NCBI GenBank assembly: GCA_900549045.1
Contig: URNE01000190.1
Coordinates: 1-5,492 of the forward strand
Direction of reading: 5' to 3'
Origin: an uncultured bacterium
GTDB lineage: Bacteria; Verrucomicrobiota; Lentisphaeria; Victivallales; UBA1829
Length of the DNA: 5,492 nucleotides
Numbering within the stretch: position 1 is the stretch's first letter; every line of letters starts with the position of its first letter. This document shows, in pieces, positions 1 to 4,813 of this stretch. The translations under genes were made by a program, and so were the position numbers. The notes under the pieces are model-generated. The model was not told where the DNA came from. It saw nothing but the letters and a program-made list of their open reading frames with translations, and searched no databases.

Positions 1-2
1 AG

Positions 3-188
3 AGACTGGAATATGAACTGTCGGTCATTCTGCAGATGGGGTACGAGGACTACTTCCTGATCGTGCAGGACTACGTCAATTATGCACGGTCGCAGGACAT
101 CCCCGTAGGACCCGGCAGAGGATCGGGCGCGGGAAGCCTTGTCGCGTTCGCACTCGGCATTACCGATATCGACCCGCTCCGCTTCACC
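3..188 (+). pseudogene. dnaE: Fragment of DNA polymerase III alpha subunit (DnaE), both ends missing
   Basis: The translation from position 3 begins [20 protein letters not shown] and continues through [20 protein letters not shown] to TDIDPLRF. This is the conserved stretch of bacterial C-family replicative polymerases just before the catalytic aspartates. [12 protein letters not shown] is the signature glycine/serine loop of the palm. In intact DnaE the next residues would be LLFERFLNPER and the PDFD(V/I)DF active-site motif. Here the match ends at about position 185-188 and oxidoreductase sequence follows without a frame break. Only about 61 codons of a protein normally above 1,000 residues are present, and the catalytic acids are missing, so this piece cannot polymerise. 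The true upstream gene body would lie outside the window. Confidence 0.9.
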
Positions 189-1358
189 GTCTGCAAACGC
201 GAGATTCCCGAATCCGCAAATGTTCCGACCTACATGCCGGATGAATTCGACAAGATGGTTGAAGAGACCAAGCCGGATGTCATTTTCGTCGTCTGCCGCG
301 ACTGCTACCATGTCACCTACATCCTCAAAGCTCTGGAAAAGGGACTCGATGTTGTTACAGAAAAACCGATGACGACCTGCTGGGAAGACGCCATCAAGGT
401 CCGTGAAGCGGAAAAGAAATCCAAAGGCAAAGTCACCTGCACCTTCAACTACCGCTACAGACCGCAACACAGACTTCTGCGTGAGCTGGTTCTTGCCGGC
501 AAGATCGGTCGTGTCACCCACGTCGACCTCAACTGGTACATTGACATCAAGCACGGTTCGAGCTACTTCAACCGCTGGAACCGCATGCGTGAAAATTCCG
601 GAAGCCTTTCGATTCACAAGGCGAGCCATCACTTCGATCTCGTCAACTGGTGGATCGGCAGCCCGGATCCGCAGCTGGTCCATGCGTTCGGCGCTCTGAA
701 TCACTACGGTCCGAACGGTCCGTTCAATCCCTCCAAGAAAGACGGACGTCACTGTTCCGACTGTACGGAACGCAGAAAATGCGCGTACAAGAACCGCTGG
801 GAATCCCGCGCGAACGTCATGAAGGTTCATGATGACCACCTTGACAGCTTCGATGAGAGCAAAGGCGTCCTCTACACCCCGTCGATCTACCGTCCCGACA
901 TGTGCATCTTTGATTCCGAAATCAATATCCAGGACACCATCGTTGCGGACGTCAAATATGCCAACGGCGTGCTTCTGAACTATTCCGCGAATTTCTCGAC
1001 TCCGTACGAGGGCTACCGTCTGGCGATCAACGGAACTCACGGACGCATCGAGGCGGAAGAGTGGGGCGGTGCGGGTGCAACCGCGTTCCCGTGTCCGCGT
1101 GAACATGATATTTATGTTGATTACTACCCGATCTTCGGTTCCCGCGAGCGTCTCTCGGTCAAGCCGGGACTTGGCGGACATGGCGGCGGTGATCCTGGCA
1201 TCCAGGAAGACGTCTTCCTCGGAGTTGAAGAGGATCGTCCGTACGATATTCTCGCGAACTCCCGCGACGGTCTTGCCGCGATCTCCATCGGCGACGCGGT
1301 GTTCAAGTCCATCACATCCGGACAGATCATCGATCTTACCGAAGTGATGTCTCACTGA
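3..1358 (+). CDS. Chimeric reading frame: DnaE fragment joined to Gfo/Idh/MocA family oxidoreductase (5' end outside window)
   Basis: The frame is open from the window edge and stops at TGA 1356-1358. Residues are counted from the Met at 36. Residues 1-50 are DnaE (separate entry). From about residue 52 the protein is a Gfo/Idh/MocA oxidoreductase. The family uses NAD(P) to oxidise, reduce or epimerise sugars and cyclitols, generally in the cytoplasm. Seen here: a VPTY...[11 protein letters not shown] strand, the TEKP motif at 108-111, and [13 protein letters not shown] at 194-206, which carries the probable catalytic His residues. A Cys cluster follows (C240, C243, C249), then a C-terminal beta-sheet domain with GTHGRIE near 333-339. 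The N-terminal GxGxxG dinucleotide loop, about 50 residues, is absent and DnaE sequence stands in its place. As written the product should not bind cofactor normally. The substrate cannot be told. The family assignment is firm; the gene start is artefactual or rearranged. Confidence 0.85.
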   Translation, partial: RLEYELSVILQMGYEDYFLIVQDYVNYARSQDIPVGPGRGSGAGSLVAFALGITDIDPLRFTVCKREIPESANVPTYMPDEFDKMVEETKPDVIFVVCRDCYHVTYILKALEKGLDVVTEKPMTTCWEDAIKVREAEKKSKGKVTCTFNYRYRPQHRLLRELVLAGKIGRVTHVDLNWYIDIKHGSSYFNRWNRMRENSGSLSIHKASHHFDLVNWWIGSPDPQLVHAFGALNHYGPNGPFNPSKKDGRHCSDCTERRKCAYKNRWESRANVMKVHDDHLDSFDESKGVLYTPSIYRPDMCIFDSEINIQDTIVADVKYANGVLLNYSANFSTPYEGYRLAINGTHGRIEAEEWGGAGATAFPCPREHDIYVDYYPIFGSRERLSVKPGLGGHGGGDPGIQEDVFLGVEEDRPYDILANSRDGLAAISIGDAVFKSITSGQIIDLTEVMSH

Positions 1359-1374
1359 GTCCGACTTCCTTTTC

Positions 1375-1411
1375 CCCCGTCTCCGGCGCCGTGCCGGGGG
1401 CGGGGTTTTTT
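1375..1411 (+). terminator. Intrinsic terminator after the oxidoreductase
   Basis: A 13-bp GC-rich stem lies 16 nt after the stop codon. The left arm is 1375-1387 (CCCCGTCTCCGGC), the loop GCCGT is 1388-1392, and the right arm is 1393-1405 (GCCGGGGGCGGGG). Only two G-U wobbles are needed. Six T residues follow at 1406-1411. This is a textbook rho-independent terminator for + strand transcription. It separates the first gene from the sigma-factor operon. Confidence 0.93.
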
Positions 1412-1644
1412 GTCCCTTTGCAAACAAAGGAAAAGGTTTACGCAGAACGGACGAAGCTGATTCTGCTCAAATCAGGAGGGGAGACGGTTTTACTCAAATC
1501 GCTGTTTTTGGATTGCGGAAACCGGGGGTGAGAAAAAAGGAGCGTACGGAAAGGCGGTGATTGTGTTGTACCGCGGAAAGCTTGTAACGTTCTTCCCGGC
1601 GCGGAGCTTGCGGCGGATCTGCCGATAAAATCGAGCGCCCCGCC
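1412..1644. other. Intergenic stretch with no convincing gene
   Basis: Between the terminator and the sigma-operon promoter I see no convincing coding frame on either strand. There is a 6-bp hairpin, CCTTTG/CAAAGG with loop CAAA, at 1415-1430. CTCAAATC occurs twice in direct orientation (1466-1473 and 1493-1500). A short near-palindrome CGGC...GCCG lies at 1611-1624. None of these forms a recognisable element. A GTG-initiated 23-codon frame at 1557-1628 has poorly spaced Shine-Dalgarno candidates and is not called. Confidence 0.5.
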
Positions 1645-1672
1645 TTGAAAAATCAATTTTTCCGAATATATT
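1645..1672 (+). promoter_or_regulatory. Housekeeping-type promoter of the ECF sigma operon
   Basis: The -35 box TTGAAA (1645-1650) and the -10 box TATATT (1667-1672) are separated by 16 bp. The start of transcription would fall near 1679, giving a leader of about 37 nt before ATG 1716. The same boxes and spacing recur in front of rpsD and, with TATACT, in front of hpf. This supports recognition by the primary sigma factor. An additional autoregulated ECF promoter may exist, but I could not identify one. Confidence 0.7.
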
Positions 1673-1715
1673 AAAAATCATTACAATAAAACAGACGGTG
1701 CCACGTTACATGGGT

Positions 1716-2273
1716 ATGGAAAACGAACAGACAGACGAAGAGCTCATCCGTGCGTATCTCGACGGAAACGCCGACGCCTTCGACGCGCTCTACGAACGTT
1801 ACAAACGGCCGCTCTACGCCTATCTGAACAAAATGCTCGGAAGCCGCCCGCTCGCCGACGACGTCTTTCAGCAGGTCTGGCTCCGCATCATCCGGAGTCT
1901 CGGAGCGTACGAGGGACGCCGGAAGTTTTTCAGCTGGGCCTCCATGATCGCCCACAACCTCGCGATCGACCAGTTCCGCAGGACAAAAAAATCCGCGGAG
2001 GTTTCTCTCGACGACGAGGAGACGACGACATGCGAGCCGGTCTCTCATGCGGAGCCGTGGCGCGACATGCACAACCGCGAACTCGCAAAGGCGCTTCAGA
2101 GCGCGGCGGATTCGCTCGCGGATGACCAGAAGGAGGTTTTCCTGCTCCGCCAGGAGGGCCTCTCCTTCAAAGAGATCGCCGAGGTTCAGAAATGTTCGAT
2201 CAACACCGTTCTGGGACGGATGCAGTATGCGCTCCGGAACTTAAGAAAACAACTCGCGGAATGGGTATCCTGA
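1716..2273 (+). CDS. ECF-type RNA polymerase sigma factor (sigma-70 family, RpoE-like)
   Basis: This 185-residue protein directs RNA polymerase to a dedicated promoter set, normally in response to an envelope or metal stress. Region sigma-2 spans about residues 19-92, with the region 2.2-like helix DDVFQQVWLRI at 48-58 and the promoter-melting and -10-reading part SWASMIAHNLAIDQFRR at 73-89. A poorly conserved acidic linker follows. Sigma-4 spans about 126-180, with LSFKEIAEVQKCSINTVLGR as its helix-turn-helix for the -35 element. Regions 1 and 3 are absent and the length is typical, so this is group 4 (ECF). The start is uncertain: GTG 1698, ATG 1710 and ATG 1716 are all in frame and none has a good Shine-Dalgarno. 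I chose 1716 because homologous ECF proteins begin close before the EELIRAYL helix. It is the first gene of a four-gene operon, and the next gene encodes its likely anti-sigma factor. Confidence 0.93.
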   Translation: MENEQTDEELIRAYLDGNADAFDALYERYKRPLYAYLNKMLGSRPLADDVFQQVWLRIIRSLGAYEGRRKFFSWASMIAHNLAIDQFRRTKKSAEVSLDDEETTTCEPVSHAEPWRDMHNRELAKALQSAADSLADDQKEVFLLRQEGLSFKEIAEVQKCSINTVLGRMQYALRNLRKQLAEWVS

Positions 2274-2280
2274 AAGGAGG
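2274..2280 (+). promoter_or_regulatory. Strong ribosome binding site fixing the anti-sigma start
   Basis: AAGGAGG abuts the sigma-factor stop codon (TGA 2271-2273, sharing its run of A) and sits 7 nt before ATG 2288. It identifies ATG 2288 as the true start and excludes an in-frame ATG at 2192 that would lie inside the sigma gene. The contrast with the sigma gene, which lacks a clear Shine-Dalgarno, suggests that more anti-sigma than sigma is made from the same mRNA. Confidence 0.88.
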
Positions 2281-2287
2281 AACCGAT

Positions 2288-2734
2288 ATGAAAACTTGTC
2301 CGGAAGTCATCGAAGCAATCGCATCCGGTCTCCCGCGCGATGCGGAAACGGAACGCCATATCGCGGAATGCCCCGACTGCGCCCTCTTCCTCCGCATGTC
2401 CGCCCTCGAAAACATCGGCAACGCCGAAGTTCCCGCGCATCTGGATACGGCAATCCTCGCGGAAGCTCGCCGCCATGCGGCACACCGCGCACTCCGGCTG
2501 TGGAAAATCGCCCTGCCGATCGCGGCGTCGTTCGCGCTTGCGTTCGGGCTTGCCTTTTACTCGCTCATGCCGTCCGCACCGGAAAAGCAGGAGGCTCCGG
2601 CGACCGCGCAGACTGCAGCGTCACTGTTCGATTATGACGACAGTCTGATTGCGCTTTCCTGCGACGTCGCCAACGGCGCGCAGCTGCTCTCCTGCGCCGA
2701 CGAATTCACGAATCAAGGAGTTCAAACGATATGA
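2288..2734 (+). CDS. Membrane-anchored zinc-type anti-sigma factor
   Basis: This 148-residue protein is the probable partner that sequesters the ECF sigma factor encoded 14 nt upstream. The cytoplasmic N-terminus carries C4 and then H24-x3-C28-x2-C31 (HIAECPDC), the zinc-binding signature of ZAS anti-sigma domains. A single membrane helix follows at about 72-94 (WKIALPIAASFALAFGLAFY). The inside is basic (RRHAAHRALR), which predicts N-in topology. The outer tail of about 54 residues has a Pro/Ala-rich linker and two cysteines, C125 and C136. The stop codon overlaps the next start (ATGA at 2731-2734), so translation is probably coupled. The order sigma, anti-sigma, periplasmic protein recalls the RpoE/RseA and CnrH/CnrY/CnrX arrangements. 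Zinc binding and sigma sequestration are inferred from the motif and the context. The signal that releases sigma is unknown. Confidence 0.87.
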   Translation: MKTCPEVIEAIASGLPRDAETERHIAECPDCALFLRMSALENIGNAEVPAHLDTAILAEARRHAAHRALRLWKIALPIAASFALAFGLAFYSLMPSAPEKQEAPATAQTAASLFDYDDSLIALSCDVANGAQLLSCADEFTNQGVQTI

Positions 2735-3306
2735 AAAAAATTCTTTTTCTGCTGACCGTTCTTCTCATTTCCGCTGTTGCGGAGGCCAGGCCGCCGGAAA
2801 ACGGAGCGCCGCCTCCGCCGCCACCCGGACGCCATCCCCTGCTGATCGCTCTGGAGTCGAAAGATTTCACCGATGCGGAACGCGCCGAGCTGAAAGCCCT
2901 CGCGGCGAAGGATCCGCGCGAATTTGAAAAGGCGATGCGCAACCACTTCTTCAAGAACCGTCAGGCAAAGGCGCAGAAGCTTCTCGCTCTCCGCGAAGCC
3001 TGGCTCAACGCCCAGACCGAAGAGCTCCGGAAAGTCGCACTCGAAAAGCTCAAAAACGCACTCCGCGAAGACGTGAAAAGGAATCTGAAGTTTCAGAAAA
3101 AACTGCTCAAGAACACGGAAGAGAACATCCGGAGCATGGAGCGGCGGCTGGCGGCAATGAAACTGCGGTACGAAAAACATTCCGCCGGGAAAGAAAAATA
3201 TCTGGAAAAGCGTCTGAACGAACTCACCGCGAAGGAGGCGCCGAAGCGTCTGGTCCGCGAGGCCAACGGCGACTTCTCTCGTCCGCCGCGTCCGCCGAAA
3301 CATTGA
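2731..3306 (+). CDS. Secreted helical protein, Spy/CpxP/CnrX-like putative periplasmic sensor
   Basis: The 191 residues begin with a clear Sec signal peptide (KK, a hydrophobic core at 4-16, probable cleavage after AEA at residue 19). A proline-rich segment with six consecutive prolines follows (27-32). Residues about 46-170 are almost entirely helical, highly charged, and rich in Lys, Arg, Glu and Ala. FTDAERAELKAL at 46-57 resembles a degenerate form of the LTxxQ helix start of the Spy/CpxP family, which also contains metal-sensing CnrX. The tail is again Pro and Arg rich (SRPPRPPKH). There is no membrane segment beyond the signal. An AAGGAG Shine-Dalgarno sits at 2715-2720, 10 nt before the ATG, and the start overlaps the anti-sigma stop. 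By position it is probably the periplasmic input to the anti-sigma factor or a chaperone in the regulon. Family assignment is by architecture and is tentative. Confidence 0.72.
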   Translation: MKKILFLLTVLLISAVAEARPPENGAPPPPPPGRHPLLIALESKDFTDAERAELKALAAKDPREFEKAMRNHFFKNRQAKAQKLLALREAWLNAQTEELRKVALEKLKNALREDVKRNLKFQKKLLKNTEENIRSMERRLAAMKLRYEKHSAGKEKYLEKRLNELTAKEAPKRLVREANGDFSRPPRPPKH

Positions 3307-3307
3307 G

Positions 3308-4096
3308 ATGAAATATCTTCTGCTGTTTGCTGTCTTCTTCTCCGCGGTTCACTGCTCTGCGGCGGAGAAGATTGTTTCCTTAAGCCCGAATCTGACCGAA
3401 ATCATCTGTCTGCTCGGCGGAACTGACACGCTCCGCGGGCGCTCCTCCGCATGCGATTTTCCGGAAGAGGTCCGCAAGGTTCCCGTCACCGGGAGTTTCG
3501 GCAAAGCGAACCCGGAAGCCGTCCTGGCGTCCGGAGCGACGGTTGTCGTTACAGCGGCCGACCGCGCGCCGCAGGAACGCGCGCTTCTGGAACAGGCGGG
3601 AATCCGGTACATCGTCATTCCCGCGAAATCTCTCGCCGATTACGAATCCGCTCTTCGAACCATCGGCAAACTGCTGGGGAAAAGTGAAACGGCGGAAGCG
3701 GAGATTCAGAAGAACCGGCGCGCATTTGCACGCTTTCACAAATCAGAGAATCCGCCGTCCGTCTTTGTCATGATCTCCCCCTCTCCGCTCTGCACGGCGG
3801 GACGCCGCACATTCATTCACGAGCTGATTGAGCTTGCCGGCGGACACAATATCGCAGGGACGGAGGAGCGCGAATATTTCACCGTTTCGCCTGAATGGGT
3901 TCTGCGGCGGAATCCCGACATTCTGATTTCCTGCGGCGTCCCCCTTCCCCCGGATTCCATCCTGCGCGGCACGAAGGCGGCGCGCAGCGGAAAGGTGCTG
4001 ACGGAATTCGATCCCTCCCTGCTCTACCGTCTGGGTCCGCGCACAATCAAGGCGGCACAAAAGCTGAACGAGTATTTTTACCGTCAGGGGAAATAA
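3308..4096 (+). CDS. Periplasmic metal-chelate substrate-binding protein, BtuF/FhuD-like (helical-backbone receptor)
   Basis: The 262 residues begin with a signal peptide, probably cleaved by signal peptidase I after about residue 19 (CSAA). The nearby C16 has His at -1, so it does not make a good lipobox. The mature protein starts with IVSLSPNLTEIICLLGGTDT and RSSACDFPEEV, which match the first lobe of type III binding proteins for cobalamin, haem or Fe-siderophore. The second lobe contains FIHELIELAGGHNIAG (169-184), SPEWVLRRNPDILI (194-207) and a terminal helix LGPRTIKAAQKLNE. These proteins normally deliver ligand to an ABC permease such as BtuCD, but no permease or ATPase gene is present here, so it is an orphan in this window. 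The start is 1 nt after the sensor stop with no strong Shine-Dalgarno, so translation probably depends on reinitiation. The ligand cannot be decided; B12-type is favoured by the BtuF-like length and N-lobe. Confidence 0.85.
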   Translation: MKYLLLFAVFFSAVHCSAAEKIVSLSPNLTEIICLLGGTDTLRGRSSACDFPEEVRKVPVTGSFGKANPEAVLASGATVVVTAADRAPQERALLEQAGIRYIVIPAKSLADYESALRTIGKLLGKSETAEAEIQKNRRAFARFHKSENPPSVFVMISPSPLCTAGRRTFIHELIELAGGHNIAGTEEREYFTVSPEWVLRRNPDILISCGVPLPPDSILRGTKAARSGKVLTEFDPSLLYRLGPRTIKAAQKLNEYFYRQGK

Positions 4097-4115
4097 TCAG
4101 CTGAAGCGGGGGCGA

Positions 4116-4151
4116 TCAAGAAAGGAGCCTCCCGCTTTTTGAGCGGGAGGC
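4116..4151 (-). terminator. Terminator hairpin between convergent genes (mainly for hpf)
   Basis: There is a perfect 10-bp stem: 4127-4136 (GCCTCCCGCT) pairs with 4142-4151 (AGCGGGAGGC) around the loop TTTTG. On the minus strand it begins 17 nt after the hpf stop and runs into a U-rich stretch (TCCTTTCTT, 4118-4126), as an intrinsic terminator would. On the + strand it lies 30 nt after the binding-protein stop, but no T tract follows. It may still slow + transcripts. Confidence 0.75.
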
Positions 4152-4168
4152 GGTTGAGGGGTTCGAAA

Positions 4169-4504
4169 TTATTCCGCAGCCGGGGCATCTTCCTTGATGG
4201 AATCACGATCGCGATGATCCTGCTTCTTCTCAAGGTATTTGCGAGCCTGAACTCCCGCTTTGTCGAGAGCATCGACAATCGATTTGTTCATGTCGCCGAC
4301 TGTTTCCGCGGAGGCGCTGACAAGATTGTTCTTGATCGCCACTACAACGTCCGCTTTATGCACGTTCTTCTGAATATCGAGAACAACCCGGACGCTGGAG
4401 ATCTTCAACGTCAGATCGTCGAGGGCCGCGTGAGCGGCATTCTCCGTCTGAACCTTGAGTGCTTCGCTTAAATCGAAGTGACGTGCGCTGACAATGATAT
4501 CCAT
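4169..4504 (-). CDS. hpf: Ribosome hibernation promoting factor, short form (HPF/RaiA, S30AE family)
   Basis: This 111-residue cytoplasmic protein of the S30AE family binds the 30S decoding region, where it blocks mRNA and tRNA, and parks ribosomes when growth slows. The start IIVSARHFDLSEALK matches the first strand and helix of HPF/YfiA. SVRVVLDIQKNVHKADVVVA (37-56) gives the central strands, and SASAETVGDMNKSIVDALDK (63-82) gives the second helix with the conserved D-x3-SID-like pattern. The last 20 residues are a charged, probably disordered tail. The length fits short HPF or RaiA (about 95-113). The C-terminal dimerisation domain of long HPF is missing, so 100S formation by that route is not expected from this protein alone. 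AAGGAG lies 8 nt before the ATG (plus-strand 4513-4518). It is divergent from rpsD, with its own promoter. Confidence 0.92.
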   Translation of the reverse strand: MDIIVSARHFDLSEALKVQTENAAHAALDDLTLKISSVRVVLDIQKNVHKADVVVAIKNNLVSASAETVGDMNKSIVDALDKAGVQARKYLEKKQDHRDRDSIKEDAPAAE

Positions 4505-4571
4505 AATGTCATCTCCTTACGTTTGAACGGTCGGTGTTCGGAGCCGCCCGTTCCGTTTTATTTCGACCGAC

Positions 4572-4589
4572 GGAAAACCGCCGGTTTCC
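4572..4589 (-). promoter_or_regulatory. Stem-loop near the 5' end of the hpf transcript
   Basis: On the minus strand, GGAAACC and GGTTTTCC arms pair around a 3-nt loop (GGC), with one bulged base. The element starts about 5 nt after the predicted hpf transcription start. Further along the leader, CGGTCG (4528-4533) can pair with CGACCG (4564-4569), so the roughly 90-nt leader may be well folded before the Shine-Dalgarno. Its role is not known. It could stabilise the mRNA or control hpf translation. Confidence 0.5.
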
Positions 4590-4600
4590 TCACTGCCCTA

Positions 4601-4628
4601 AGTATAGACCGTTTTGTGCGCGTTTCAA
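4601..4628 (-). promoter_or_regulatory. Promoter of hpf
   Basis: Read on the minus strand, the -35 box TTGAAA (plus-strand 4623-4628) and the -10 box TATACT (4601-4606) are 16 bp apart. Transcription should start near 4594, leaving a leader of about 90 nt. The -35 is preceded by GAC, as in the rpsD promoter, so GACTTGAAA is an inverted repeat between the two promoters. Confidence 0.82.
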
Positions 4629-4638
4629 GTCGGATTTG

Positions 4639-4658
4639 AATATTTTCCCGAAAATATT
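4639..4658. repeat. 20-bp AT-rich palindrome between the hpf and rpsD promoters
   Basis: AATATTTTC (4639-4647) and GAAAATATT (4650-4658) are perfect 9-bp inverted arms around CC. The element lies 10 bp upstream of the hpf -35 and 25 bp upstream of the rpsD -35, within the upstream region of both. It could be a dimeric regulator site, an A/T-rich UP element, or a nucleoid-protein site. As RNA on the + strand it would form only an A-U stem with a T run, an unlikely terminator because no + transcript is expected here. Confidence 0.6.
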
Positions 4659-4683
4659 TTTTTCACATTTCTTTGCAGCGGAC

Positions 4684-4711
4684 TTGAAAATTTGCGGAAG
4701 CGGAGTATATT
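4684..4711 (+). promoter_or_regulatory. Promoter of rpsD
   Basis: The -35 box TTGAAA (4684-4689), a 16-bp spacer and the -10 box TATATT (4706-4711) are identical in boxes and spacing to the sigma-operon promoter. Transcription should begin near 4718, giving a leader of about 96 nt. Confidence 0.83.
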
Positions 4712-4717
4712 GAATGG

Positions 4718-4735
4718 TTCTCATGGTTATGAGAA
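4718..4735 (+). promoter_or_regulatory. Perfect stem-loop at the predicted start of the rpsD transcript
   Basis: TTCTCAT (4718-4724), the loop GGTT (4725-4728) and ATGAGAA (4729-4735) form a 7-bp hairpin that would be the first 18 nt of the mRNA. A second, weaker fold is possible around 4759-4780 (GCT...CGC / GCG...AGC). The element may be an RNA stabiliser, part of an S4-binding autoregulatory leader, or, as DNA, an operator overlapping the start site. The structure is certain; the function is not. Confidence 0.55.
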
Positions 4736-4813
4736 GCGCACTGCCCGCCCCTGTATTGCTTGACGCGGACTTTGCGAGCATAAGAAAGAACCTTATTCAA
4801 GAAAGGAAACGGG

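Noticed and set aside
1557..1628. GTG-initiated 23-codon frame (VIVLYRGKLVTF...)
   Set aside because: AAGGAG is 14 nt from the start and the nearer GGAAAGG is only 2 nt away. There is no promoter or terminator, so it is probably chance.
1490..1681. Minus-strand frames of 63-72 codons between the oxidoreductase terminator and the sigma gene
   Set aside because: No Shine-Dalgarno or recognisable family. They overlap each other in different frames and run over the sigma promoter.
2192..2287. Upstream in-frame extension of the anti-sigma gene to ATG 2192
   Set aside because: It would overlap the sigma gene by 82 nt. The strong Shine-Dalgarno and family pattern place the start at 2288.
2722..3303. 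Long minus-strand frame opposite the helical periplasmic gene (193 codons)
   Set aside because: It mirrors the GC-biased third positions of the real gene. It is rich in Phe and Leu because of the Lys/Glu codons on the other strand, and has no start signals.
3308..3364. Lipoprotein signal at C16 of the binding protein
   Set aside because: His precedes the Cys and the -3 to -1 residues do not fit a lipobox. A signal peptidase I site after CSAA fits better.
4139..4471. Plus-strand frame of 110 codons opposite hpf
   Set aside because: It is the antisense shadow of hpf and begins in the terminator hairpin without a ribosome site.
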